NCBI GenBank assembly: GCA_030407085.1
Contig: CM059586.1
Span: 105,103,501-105,167,500 of the forward strand
Source: Trichopria drosophilae
Lineage: Eukaryota > Arthropoda > Insecta > Hymenoptera > Diapriidae
Reading direction: 5' to 3'
Length of the DNA: 64,000 nt
Each line of letters opens with the position of its first letter. Positions within the stretch are counted from its first letter, which is position 1. The notes under the pieces were generated by a model, which was given only the letters and a program-made list of their open reading frames with translations, did not search any database and was not told where the DNA came from. Below are positions 37,022-46,920 of this stretch, piece after piece. The position numbers and the translations under genes are program-made.

Positions 37022-37053
37022 ACGTTTCGACCCACGGTTCGGGTCTTCTTCAG
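37022..37053 (-). ncRNA. Hammerhead-ribozyme-like motif of PLE copy 1
   Basis: On the minus strand the order is CTGAAGA, one extra A, stem GACCC, loop GAACCGT, stem GGGTC, then GAAACGT. CTGANGA and GAAA are the conserved hammerhead core strands, and ACGT is the palindrome that gives a minimal stem III. Stem I is not convincing in the flanks. One extra base between the core and stem II departs from the canonical form, so activity is uncertain. Confidence 0.5.
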
Positions 37054-37199
37054 AATAGGGAAACGGTAGGACACGTGCAGTATTTATATATCACAGGGCA
37101 ACATAAGGAACGTAGGTGTGTTTGTAATACTAAGAAAAAATGAGCGAACGGAATTAATTTAAATTTAACATTTATAAATATGATGATATATGAGAAAAA

Positions 37200-37778
37200 T
37201 TAAAGAAGTAATGTATTATAGGCTTCAGGTATGTAGGATTTTTCAAATCTTATATTAACGGTATTATTTTCTTCCTTTTTAATAAAAAAGTTTTCGATGT
37301 GGCAACGCTTCTTCCAGTTCTTTTCTTTCGCAATGATTTTAGTATTGTCGTAATCGAACTCGTGTCCCGTCTCATTTCTGTGGTGGGTTAAACCTGTGTG
37401 TTGCTCTGTATTTGATGTTAAAAAGTTTCTTTTATGCTCTTTTAATCGTACTTCGAGTGGTCTATAAGTCTGTCCTATATACGATTTGTTACAGTGTAAA
37501 CACGGTATTTTGTAAATTACGTCTCGTTGTTTTTTTGGTGGTAAAATATCTTTTCCCGGCTTGATCTGTGCAATGTTCGTATTAAAATGTGTAGAAATAA
37601 TTCTGATGTTGTTATTTTTAAAAATTTTTGCGATTTTTTCACTTAACCCTTTGATATAAGAGCAACTGATGGATTTAATTGGTATTTCATTGTTGTTATT
37701 GATCGTAACATTGAAAGTTAGTGAAAAAAGATAAATAATTTTATGATAATCAAATTTTAGGTACTTCAAAATGTTCAC
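37200..37778 (-). pseudogene. PLE GIY-YIG endonuclease domain (truncated ORF)
   Basis: The frame is 192 codons. The N-terminal ~85 residues are the linker after reverse transcriptase. From residue 87 comes VIYKIPCLHC, with YIG at 100-102 in SYIGQTYRP, then the arginine and glutamate of EVRLKEHKRN at about 109-118. These are the GIY-YIG fold motifs; the CLHC pair plus later histidines (THHRNETGH) form the PLE-type Cys/His cluster. The protein would cut target DNA during retrotransposition. The domain is intact but has lost its polymerase, and the apparent start codon lies inside the original ORF. Confidence 0.8.
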
Positions 37779-38460
37779 TAAACAACTCCATTATTTTTAA
37801 TTCAACAACTGGTTTTTGGTCAAGATATAGTGCATCCTGGGTACTTACCTACAGATCGATGACCATTGCAGCTATCACAAAGTCTCACACCTCTAGAAAA
37901 AAAGGGTAGGAATGTTTAGCACTGACAAATTTATTGATAACAAAATCCACATACTGAAGTAGGTATTTTACATTATTGTTAACCGTTGCATGTAAACCCA
38001 GCCGTCGTGAGAACAACAATTACCGTTAGAAATGTCACGAATTAAAACGAACAACATCTTTCGACGTTTTTTATATCCCCGATACACATTGATGATGCGT
38101 CACGTTGGGTGTGCATGCAACTTCTCAGCTTCTCGACTACATTTATACATTATCACACGTTTGCACCCGTTACCAATTTTTACAGTCGATCTCGCAATTG
38201 ATAACGATTCGTAATCTTGAAAGTAAAAAAAATCGAAAAATAAAAATTTTCTACGCGTTTAAAAGACTTCGAATCTTTTCGCTTTCCCCGCTTATTTCCA
38301 TCAGCCGACAATTGGAAAGTGTTTTCTCCTTCCTTCGACGATTACCGAAATGACGAGTTGGGGAAAAGCGTAAAAACCAGAGTTATTACGCGAATCGTCG
38401 CGCGTCCACACACAATAGAGAAAATTCGCTTCAATCTCATGCTCTGACGAATGCGCGTCC
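37779..38460. other. Upstream region of the small secreted-protein gene
   Basis: No coding features were supported. The right part is likely promoter-proximal DNA; a TATA box follows at 38463. Confidence 0.4.
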
Positions 38461-38462
38461 CT

Positions 38463-38470
38463 TATAAAAA
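38463..38470 (+). promoter_or_regulatory. TATA box of the small secreted-protein gene
   Basis: TATAAAAA lies 84 nt before the start codon at 38547. That spacing leaves room for initiation near 38493 and a ~55-nt leader. It is the only strong core-promoter element seen close to a complete gene in the window. Confidence 0.55.
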
Positions 38471-38546
38471 TACGTGTGCCGACTGTGAAACGGGATTCGA
38501 GCTCTTCTCGTCGTGCTGGCCGCTTTCCAGAGGCCTTCACCCAAAA

Positions 38547-39328
38547 ATGTTGACCAAAAGACTCGCGGCTCTTGTTTTTCTCCTAGTCTTCGCTTCTGCC
38601 CAAACCGAGGATGATTTGACCTACGACGACCAAGAATACTGGCCACCGAAGAAGCAGCAGAGTTCCGTATTGGCTGACATCGCCAGGGAAGTTTTCAGAA
38701 GATCCACCAGCACGAGTCAGGTACGATGTTCTTTCCACTTTCTGTTCTTCTCTCTCTTCATTTCTTCACTTTTCTAGATTCTCAACCTGAATCTATCCAG
38801 CCTGCTGCTTCTGCTGATACTGAAAGCATTCGTGTACGGAGCTGGTTTCTTCGGACACCACGCACCTGGCATCAAGGCACGGAACGAACCCGACGCCGGT
38901 AAAATTCTTTCCTATTCCTTCATTTCTCGATATATTTTAAATCCATTCTTCTTACGCAGAAGTCAACAAGGTCATCACTGAAGGTGAAGTAGCACTCGCC
39001 ATGGGATACTTGATCGGTGACACTTGCTTGTACCGAGCGGCATGTGAAGTTCCGCAAACTGCAACCGAATATTTAGGAGCTGCCGAGATGCTCCTGCGTA
39101 CATTGCAGCTATTCCCGCAGTAAATTTTCTTACTACTCGTAGAGAACATACAGATGATCAAACTGTTATTCTTATTTATTTTTTCCACGCAGATCCAAGA
39201 CGCCTGAATCTTATGAAAAGACAATGTCGGAGGTTCGCAAAGCCATCGATATGGGTTCGAAAGGTCAGTGCCCGCCCGAGTACAGCTGCAAGAAGGAAAA
39301 CATTCACAAGTTCCTGCGACCCGAGTAG
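38547..39328 (+). CDS. Small secreted/membrane insect protein, DM4/DM12-like
   Basis: Four exons (38547-38720, 38778-38898, 38960-39119, 39193-39328) join with phases 0, 1 and 2 and all GT/AG sites. They encode a ~196-residue protein ending at TAG 39326-39328. The start sits in CAAAAATG. Residues 1-19 (MLTKRLAALVFLLVFASAQ) are a clear signal peptide. Exon 2 carries a second hydrophobic run (LLLLLILKAFVYGAGFF). The C-terminal half has spaced cysteines: C-x2-R-x2-CE, then Y...G..GQC-x3-YSC. That pattern resembles the DM4/DM12 family of insect proteins of unknown function; the family call is tentative. It converges on YLPM1, whose stop is ~500 bp away. Confidence 0.8.
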
Positions 39329-39822
39329 CCGCTCTAGTGCTTAAGTAACGCTAGTTAATATCAGGCTCGTGCACGAATTTATTATCTGCTTAAGCAACCA
39401 TAATCTTTACAAACATTTTTTTTTACCATTTACAGTCGTTGCTTAATTTTCTAAGCAATAAGAATGGAGCGAGAGTAAGAACTGTTTCTGTATTATACCT
39501 CCTGCTACGTTACTAGAAGATGAGTGTTCGCTCGCGCGCGTTTATCTTTACTCTATACTAAGTAATATGTACAAAAGAACTGGTACTGAAAAAAATCGAC
39601 AGAGAAGAACGCAGCGTTACAGAAATGCGGTTCGTTTGGTATGCTAAAAGTTTCTTGTCTTTTTTTTTTTTTTTTTAAACAATTGACTATCCGCTCGATA
39701 TCAAAAGTACACGGATTCCCCCCGATTCGAAAGTGTTCTTTTAATCGGCTTTAAAAGTGACGCCTCGGTCGATTTGGTCGATCGAAGGATGGCCCACCAC
39801 CTGGCGGATGGTTAAATCTGGG
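39329..39822. other. Convergent 3' regions of two genes
   Basis: This holds the 3' untranslated sequence of the small secreted-protein gene (+) and of YLPM1 (-). A T-run at 39660-39675 would read as an A-run on the YLPM1 side. No strong AATAAA was found close to either stop. Confidence 0.45.
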
Positions 39823-40368
39823 TCATATGTACTTCGTGCGCGTTAACGCGCTGCTTCCCATGGTGGGATCCATCATCCGGTGCCAATTGGTTTGGCCTAC
39901 GACGAAGCCAACCGCTCGCATTTTGTCCTGTTTCTTGCGTTCTTCCAAGTCTGCCCAACGTACCTGTGAACAATATCGATCCTTATTAGTATTGTATCTT
40001 AATTAATAAGTACCTTAAAACTAATGTTAATTATTAATCATAGAAATTAACTAACATCAACTTGTATACAAGTTTTTACTGTCTCAAACAATTTTGTGTC
40101 TGATAAAATTATAAAAATAAAAAAAATGTACTACAGATTATTATTATTGTCAACGTTGAAAATGTAACCGTAAGCGAATAAAGAAATAAATATAGAACTG
40201 GATTATTAACGAATTATGCATTCCAGAATTCAGTATTTCAATAATTAAAAATTCTTACTCGTTTCTTTCCAGATTTATCGTCTTGACCATAAAATTCTGG
40301 TACTTGTAAAAACTCGTCCATTGTTTGTGGCTTGTTATCGTGCTTCTTCTTCAAACCATCTAGCCTAT
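39823..40368 (-). CDS. YLPM1/ZAP3 homologue, last two exons
   Basis: YLPM1 is a nuclear protein with an N-terminal low-complexity region and a C-terminal P-loop kinase-like fold, linked to PP1 and telomerase regulation in mammals. The penultimate exon (40368-40259) encodes RLDGLKKKHDNKPQTMDEFL...SGKKR. The last (39963-39823) encodes VRWADLEERKKQ, then GFVVGQTNWHRMMDP and ends ALTRTKYI before TGA. The conserved VGQT-W and TRTKYI end is what identifies the family. The first base of the D codon before RLDGL comes from the exon at 54072-54114, 13.7 kb upstream, and the phases match. Confidence 0.88.
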
Positions 40369-40819
40369 CTGTAAACAATAAACGTTCGTCATCAATATTA
40401 ATTTTCTTGCGATCGGGTATCAAAGTAGTTTAGCGCATTAAATATCTTTGGTTTACGGTTTGAATATTACTAAAACGTAACATTGCGGTGCCAAAATATT
40501 ACGCAGTCAAAATATTATACCGAAAAAAAAAGTATGTAACAAATTGGCCGGGGAACAAAGTTCCGAAAATCAACACACCGAAAGGCCAAAATTTCTATAC
40601 AACATGGCTGATGTATGTACATGTACATGATTTTCTTCACTTTGTCTTTGAAAATTTGGGAAAATGAATGCAAATTAAAATACCTTGGACTCGCGCAATA
40701 TCGAAATTTTAGCCTTTCGGGATTTTGATTTTCGGAACTTTGTTCCCCGGCCAACAAATTAATAAGAAATTGAACCGGCTTATGCCCTGCAAAAATTATT
40801 TCAGTTGGAATTATAATTT

Positions 40820-40858
40820 GCACGACGTTTCGACTCTTTACGAGTCCTCTTCAGGTGC
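40820..40858 (-). ncRNA. Hammerhead-ribozyme-like motif, best preserved copy
   Basis: On the minus strand the order is GCAC, CTGAAGA, an extra G, stem GACTC, loop GTAAA, stem GAGTC, GAAA, CGTC, GTGC. GCAC pairs with GTGC as stem I. GAAA followed by CGTC gives a minimal palindromic ACGT stem III and a GTC cleavage triplet. That arrangement is known from Penelope-like elements, where dimers are the active form. It lies 3' of another minus-strand frame (40898-41131) that may be element-derived. Confidence 0.55.
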
Positions 40859-40897
40859 TATATCATGACAAGATCGCAAAACTCGTCCCGTTATATA

Positions 40898-41180
40898 CTA
40901 ATTTATTGTCTTAAAATATTGTCTTAATATGTTAATTAGATCGGAATGAAATTCATGTAATTTTTTGGTGTCTTCTATTTTATTAACTTCCAGGTCTACA
41001 GGGAAGTTATTGAAATGACCTCGAAAATGGAAAATGCTAATTTCATGATATCTCCACGTTTTGTGACCACTAGAAGCAAACTGACACATTTTTAGAGAGA
41101 TGTCTGTCTGTGAAAACCAAATTTTGTCCAACGATTTCTCTTCAACGGATGAAGCGAATTGATTAATTTTTTTTTTAATC
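40898..41180 (-). other. Possible retroelement-derived frame next to the ribozyme motif
   Basis: A minus-strand frame reads SLDKIWFSQTDISLKMCQFA ... HEFHSDLINILRQYF and stops at 40898. Composition is protein-like, and it sits 40 bp upstream of the hammerhead-like motif. I do not recognise the domain, so linking it to a Penelope-like element is inference from position only. Confidence 0.3.
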
Positions 41181-41284
41181 GATGCGTTCTGACCTAACTT
41201 CGTGCTGATTAGATAAAAATGATATTATTTAACAAATTCCGTCATTTTTCGTGAGGAAACTGTTGATGCGCGTCAAAAAACTGA

Positions 41285-41435
41285 GAAATAAAAAAGTCGA
41301 CAAGTAAAAAACCGACATATTAAAAAGCCGACACGGTAAAAGTATTATTCTCTTTACAATATGCCGATTTTTTACTAGTCGGTTTTTTTATTTGTCGGCT
41401 TTTTGAATGTCGGTTTTCTGACTTGTCGGCTTACG
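41285..41435. repeat. Foldback repeat of GCCGAC/GTCGGC phrases
   Basis: The left half reads gacaagtaaaaaaccgacat then attaaaaagccgacac. The right half reads gtcggctttttgaatgtcgg then ttttctgacttgtcggc, the approximate complement, around a centre near 41350. The element is short and non-coding. Confidence 0.6.
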
Positions 41436-41774
41436 TATAGTGTTATTACTTCGACCCAGACCAAAGGTCTGGACGAAGTATTGAATTTGGTCACTTCCCG
41501 CCAAAAAATTACCCTACAGTTTTTCATCAAATGTCGATGTTTCAGACCCCAAAGAACCCAAAAAAACAATAAAATAATTTGTGTCCGTGATCTTGTACGT
41601 ACGTCCCGTTTTTTTAAAAAGATTAATCTTTTTTTCAGTTTGACCTGGCCAAACTAAGAACTGATTAGTTTTTGGAGTTAATCCATCCATCTGCTCATAA
41701 AAGAATTTGTGAAAATAAAAAAATAAAAAACGTAAAATCAGTTTCATATTAAAAAAAATTGATGATAGGAAGTG

Positions 41775-42125
41775 CAAAATCGAGAGAAATTGAAAGCCGT
41801 CGAAAAATATCGAAATAGATCAAAAAAGATCGAAAGAGATTGAAAAATATCGAGAGAGATCAAAAAATATCGAGAGAGATCAAAAAATATCGAGAGAGAT
41901 CAAAAAATATCGAGGGAGAACGATGAGGACCGAAAAAGATCAAGGAAGATCGAAAAAGATCCAGAGAGATCGAGAAATAACGATATATATCGAAAAAGAT
42001 TAAGGGCGATCGATAGGGATCGTGAGAGATCGAGAAAGATTGAGAAACATCGAAGGAGATCGAAATGATCATGGGAGATTGAAAAAGATCGATAAAGATC
42101 GAGGGGGATCATGAGAGACAGCGCC
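41775..42125. repeat. Minisatellite with ~10-bp GATCGARARA-type unit
   Basis: About 350 bp are built from degenerate 10-mers such as aaaaagatcg and agagagatca. Perfect 20-mer repeats (agagagatcaaaaaatatcg) occur at about 41850-41910. The minus strand is open in several frames only because the unit lacks stops. Confidence 0.85.
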
Positions 42126-42261
42126 GGATCAGTTTTCAAAAAATAATGGGTAGATTTCGGAAATAGAACCTCTCTATATAACGCAAAATATGGAAAACGT
42201 ACGTGAATATAGCCAGTCCGTTAAATAAACCGGAATAAAATACGAGAGATTGATCGGGAAG

Positions 42262-42650
42262 TTATTGTTTCGACTCGCTAAGGGTCACAACCGCTTTATT
42301 TAGTGGAGCTTTTTTAAGGGAAATGTGAAATGTTTCGTTAATTGTCTGTGTTTTGTAATAACAGAATCGGCTTGTGATGATCACTGCAAATTGCATTTGT
42401 GTTCTGAAATTCTGATTTTTAATGCCCTTTTTGATTCGCCAACGTATGAAGCTCGACAATCATTGCACAAAATGCAATAAACGGTATTGTTCTTGTCTAA
42501 ATTGTTCAACTTGTCCTTTCCTTTTATTATGATATTGCTCAATTTATTATTTAATTGTGGAACTATTTTTATGTTATGATTTTGTAATCTTTGTTTAATC
42601 CGATGAAAAATGCCTTGTACTTTAATTATCATACATTTAGTATGTAACAA
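42262..42650 (-). mobile_element. Penelope-like element (PLE) 3' end, copy 2
   Basis: A minus-strand frame ends LDKNNTVYCILCNDC, ASYVGESKRALKIRISEHK, CNLQ and then TGA. Downstream sequence continues as SSQADSVITKHRQLTKHF, typical of the region after the GIY-YIG core. Here YVG replaces YIG. The nonsense codon and worn flanks show decay. A degenerate ribozyme relic overlaps the 3' end. Confidence 0.68.
42266..42290 (-). ncRNA. Degenerate hammerhead-like relic of PLE copy 2
   Basis: On the minus strand GACCC, TTAGC, GAGTC, GAAAC keeps stem II and the GAAA strand, but the CTGANGA strand is lost. It sits exactly where the terminal ribozyme is expected after the nuclease domain. Confidence 0.35.
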
Positions 42651-42962
42651 ATTTTCTAACTGTGAAATAAATATATTGTTGGCGTATGCAAAATTTGATA
42701 TTGTGAAACAATGGATATTCCCACTCTCTTCAAGTTTTCCAGGAAATACAAATAATATTTGTAAAAAATTGCATTGTCGTTTATTACTTTTTGTGTGTCT
42801 GTATGCTATCGAAATGCCTTTACATTTTTTATTAAGCCAAAAAGACTAAATTACTATTGCACAATCGTTATTTATTTAATAAATTGTGTGTCTGTGATAA
42901 AAAAGAATTGGGAAAAACATTCTCAATATGTTATTCTTGTTAGAATTGTGTCATTCTTAATA

Positions 42963-43316
42963 CTAAGTTAAGTTAGGTTAGGTTAGGTTTTGTAATATTA
43001 CGTTAGGTTAGGTTAGGCAAGGTTAGGTTAGGTATAAGTTTTCGCATCCTTCCTTAATGTTAAAATATAAACTGACGAAAATATTACGCAGTAAAAATAT
43101 TAAGTTAAGTTAGGTTAGGTTAGGTTTTGTAATATTAGGTTAGGTTAGGTTAGGCAAGGTTAAGTTAGGTGTAAGTTTTCGCATCCTTCCTAAATGTTAA
43201 TATATAAACTAACAAAATATTACGCAGTAAATATATTAAGTTAGGTTAGGTTAGGTTAGGTTAGGTTTTGTAATATTGGGTTAGGTTAGGTTAGGTTAGG
43301 TTAGGTTAGGTAATGT
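42963..43316. repeat. Interstitial (TTAGG)n-type tandem array
   Basis: Runs of the insect telomere unit TTAGG are interleaved with a ~125-bp composite unit. That unit contains ttttgtaatatta, gtaagttttcgcatccttcc and aaaatattacgcagtaaa, and repeats about twice with a partial third copy. More TTAGG runs occur at 43681-43725, 47118-47156, 47271-47312 and 47674-47800. They lie inside a YLPM1 intron, so this is interstitial, not a chromosome end. Confidence 0.85.
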
Positions 43317-43681
43317 TACACTGTATAAAATACAAATGAAATTTACAAACTCATTGTAATGTTCGTGTTATATAAATTTGGTAGTATTCCACGTGTGAAA
43401 TAGTGTTTTTACTATTTGAGGTTAGGATTTTTACAATTTATCAGACAGCACTGTGGATTTGCTACATCAAGCATAGGGAAAGTACAACGCGTTGTAATTT
43501 GACAATGCTACATATTGGAAATATTTTAGTCCACTTGTAACGTGGTAATTTTGCTGTTCAATGGGGAAAAAACGACAAAATTTTGTAAAAATACAATGCC
43601 CAACGAGAAAATTTACAACATTAAAAGTGTGAAATATTTGAACCCACGTGGTAAAATTCATTTCTTTTTTTTTGCAGTGTA
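43317..43681. mobile_element. MITE copy A flanking the LINE, 365 bp
   Basis: The ends are TACACTGTATAAAA and TTTTTTGCAGTGTA (imperfect inverted, TA-flanked). It sits between TTAGG runs. Nearly identical to 47313-47673 in the same orientation, including the preceding ggttaggtaatgt. Confidence 0.65.
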
Positions 43682-43866
43682 GGTTAGGTTACGTTTTGTT
43701 AGGTTAGGTTAGGCTTTGTTAGGTTCCCGTGTGGGGAGTCTGTCCCCCATCGGGCGCGTCCCCAGGTGGCGGATAGGGGAACGCTCGTCTGTCAGGCAAG
43801 TGCCTGCCAGAAGGGTAGGAGGAAAATAAAGTACCTCCCGTGGACCAACAGACAATACAAAAAGAC

Positions 43867-44031
43867 ATGGAGGATGAAAATAAAAATATACCGTCTACGG
43901 TGCAGAGGAGGGATACCTCAGTACCGGCGCTTATTGGGAGTGAGGAAGCGGGCTCCCGGGCGTCGATATCCGGCGACCGCAGTGCTACTGAGGTTGGCCA
44001 CTTAGCACCTGAAAGGTTCTTCGTGGGTTAG
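43867..44031 (+). pseudogene. LINE ORF1 N-terminal fragment
   Basis: ATG at 43867 opens a frame beginning MEDENKNIPSTVQRRDT that ends in a TAG at 44029 created by the deletion junction. The fragment is hydrophilic, as expected for the N-terminus of a gag-like ORF1. The zinc-knuckle part is gone. Confidence 0.55.
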
Positions 44032-46920
44032 CGACGCAAGTGGAACAGCAGCAATATGCGTCCGCAACGGCCTTACTATGCAGGAGATGAAGAGTGGTAA
44101 TAGGGGATATGCGTGGGCTCGAGTAAAGAATATACGCATTTACTCTTGCTACTTCTCGCCTAATACTAGTAATGAGGAGTACCAGCTTTCTCTCGATGAT
44201 CTCGAAGACAGTATAAGGGAAGGCATAGGCGAAGCCATAATTGCCGGAAACTTCAATAGCAGATCATCGCAATGGAGTGGTGGAGTCACCGGTGAGGACG
44301 AAAGGGGGAGGCGGCTCTTGGACCTCGCGGCACGGCAGAGGCTGCTTGTACTCAACCGTGGTGCCAAACCGACATTTGAGCGACGGCAAGGGGGAGGAAC
44401 CTCGTTTCCGGACGTAACGCTAGCGACGGAGAGCCTATCAGGACGAGTAGAGGAATGGACAGTACTCGAGGAGGAGACCCTCAGTGACCACCGTTACATC
44501 ATTTTCAAGGTGGGAGGAATACGTAATCAACCTCGACCTGCCGCAAGGAAAGGGTGGGCGGTGGCAAAACTGGACAGGAACAAACTGGAAGCTTACATCA
44601 AAGTGGAGACGGAGGTCCAGTTACTACAGGAGGCTTGGGGACGAAGTGCGAAAATAGCCGCTGAAGGCAAGGCAGACAGATTAGCCAAGACCTTGAGTAG
44701 AGCCTGCGATGCGGCAATGCCTAGGAAGGGCAGGCTACACAGAACACCCACGTACTGGTGGAACCAGAGGATTGCGGAGGCGAGAAAAATCTGCCTGGCA
44801 GCAAGAAGACGGCAGCAGCGTGCTAGGGGCACAGAGGCACATGAACGTCGAGTTGCTGAGTACAGGGAAGCCAGGAGAAGATTTGTTCTGGAAATTCGCA
44901 ACAGCAAAGGTGAATGCTGGAAGCGGCTAAAAGAGGAAGCTGATAAGGACATTTGGGGGAAACCATACATGCTTGTTATGGGCAAACTTGGCGGCCTACA
45001 GCGACCGGTCGAACTGGGGGATCCTGTGTTTGTGAAGAGCGTGGTAGATACCCTCTTCCCAACACATGAACTAAGAACACGGACCCAGAGCGAGGGGGAT
45101 GGTGACGACATCCAGCAGGAACCACCACCGTTCACGGAGACTTAACTAAAGGCGGCGGTGGAAAAACTTCGCATGGGTAAAGCGCCGGGCCCAAGTTGGG
45201 TGCCTAGCGAGGCACTGAAAATAACTGCAGCGGCAACACCGACCATCCTGCTGGATGCCTATAATGCTTGCATCAGTGAAGGGCAATTTCCGGTAAGGTG
45301 GAAGAGGCAGAGGTTGGTCCTGATACCGAAACCTGGAAAGCCAGCTGGAGTGCCCTCGTCATACAGGCCTCTATGCATGATGGACGTGGACGGAAAGCTT
45401 CTGGAGATCCTGATACTGAATAGGCTGCAGACAGCATGGGATGCGAGTGGTGGGTTCACCCTGAATCAGTACGGGTTCCAGAAAGGCAGATCCACTGTTG
45501 ATGCCATCAGGCATGTGCTCAACATTGCCGAAGCAGCAGGCAAAGGTAAGGGACGATATGCCGACTTCTGTGTCGTAATCACGGTGGACGTCAGGAATGC
45601 ATTCAACTCGGTACGATGGGCAGACATCTTGTGGGCATTGGAGATGAGGCCGGGGATACCATCCTACCTACGTAAGATCGTGGGGAGCTACCTCTCTGAC
45701 AGAGTTGCTTTATATGAAGGAGGGCATGGCGTCGAAAACAGCCGGCAGATCACGGCCGGAGTTCCGCAGGGATCGGTCCTGGGCCCATTCCTGTGGAATG
45801 TCCTATACGACGGATTACTCCGAGAGGAAATGCCGGAAGCGACTGAAATGGTAGCTTTTGCCGATGACATTGCCATCGTCGCCAGATCCAGGACCATCAT
45901 GGAACTGGAAACCATTTCTAATGAAGCCGCGAGAAGAGTAAGCCTGTGGATGCGTGGGATGGGGCTTGAGGTTGCGGCCCAAAAGACGGAGTGCCTCTTA
46001 GTTACGAGACGCAGGGCGTTCCAGGAACCCATCATCGTGATGGAGGGGGTACAACTCTCAGTTGCGCGAGTTATTAAATACTTAGGCGTAAACCTGGACC
46101 GGCGACTTAGCTACTCCAGCCATATTGCGAGGGCTGCGGACCTAAACCGAGGAGACGTGCTTTGCTGTCCACAGTAGTTCAGTCGGTCCTGCTATACGCA
46201 GCGCCAATATGGGAGGAGGCGCTTCAAAGTATCAAGGCCAGGAACATCATGGCTGCGGTACATCGTCGAAGCGCACTTCGGGTAATAAGTGCATATCGCA
46301 CGGTTTCCCAAGAAGCGGCGCATGTGCTGGCGGGAATTCCACCGATTCATCTTCTGGCAGCAAAGAGAAAAGGTGATTATGAAGCGAGGAAGAAACGCGC
46401 AGGGGAGAGCGGAGAAACCACGGGGCCAGAAGGCGAACTCACCGTATCAACGGAGAGGCGTATGTACGCGGAGTGGCAAGAGGAGTGGGAAAAGAGTGTA
46501 AAGGGCCGATGGGCGCGACGAATCATCCCAAAGGTAGAAGAATGGTCCAGAAGAGGGCACGGCGATGTAAGCTACCACCTGACTCAGGTACTAACAGGGC
46601 ATGGATCATTCCAGGCGTACCTGATGAGGATAGGGAAGGAGACAAGTAGTCTGTGTAAGCACTGTGGGCTAGAAGAGGACGATGCTGAGCACACGCTGTT
46701 CAGATGCCCGGCGTGGACTGAGGAAAGAGGAAGAATGGAGCAGGCGGCCCGGGTTGAACTGACGGCAGACAACCTGGGTGAGGTGATGCTGAGCGGGGAG
46801 GCCTCGTGGAGGGCGGTAAGCGAATATGCGGCGACCGTTCTAAAAAAGAAAGAGGAGGCACAGAGGCTACGCGCAGTAGCAAACGCAGAGAGTGACGAAG
46901 TCGAAGCGAGCCTGAGATGA
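44024..46920 (+). pseudogene. LINE ORF2 (endonuclease, reverse transcriptase, Cys/His tail), broken
   Basis: The frame enters in the middle of the endonuclease (WVSDASGTAA aligns with WFPDKLGTTAI of the other LINE). It shows AGNFNSRSSQW, FPDVTLATE and SDHRYIIF. An in-frame TAA at 45143-45145 interrupts it just before the reverse transcriptase. That domain then shows GKAPGPSWVPSEALK, YRPLCMMD, NQYGFQKGRSTVD, VPQGSVLGPFLWN and the active-site FADD at 45857-45868. A deletion/frameshift near 46150 precedes LLSTVVQSVLLYAAPIW. The C-terminus carries CKHCGLEEDDAEHTLFRC and stops at 46918. Relatively light damage suggests a fairly young copy. Confidence 0.82.

Larger units (their letters stand above)
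37022..37778 (-). mobile_element. Penelope-like element (PLE) 3' end, copy 1
   Basis: A minus-strand GIY-YIG endonuclease frame is followed ~150 bp downstream by a hammerhead-like motif at 37022-37053. That matches the 3' architecture of Penelope-like retroelements, where the nuclease domain ends the protein and the terminal repeat carries the ribozyme. The reverse transcriptase is absent, so this is a 5'-truncated copy. Confidence 0.72.

Noticed and set aside
38451..38546. In-frame upstream extension of the small secreted-protein gene
   Set aside because: It has no ATG, overlaps the TATA box and probable start site, and would bury the signal peptide; the ATG at 38547 is preferred.
41860..42139. 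Minus-strand frames rich in Phe/Ser/Leu/Asp/Ile
   Set aside because: They are translations of the 10-bp minisatellite, which contains no stop in these frames.
44593..45135. 180-codon minus-strand frame opposite LINE ORF2
   Set aside because: It is a shadow of the GC-rich sense frame, which carries the endonuclease and reverse transcriptase motifs.
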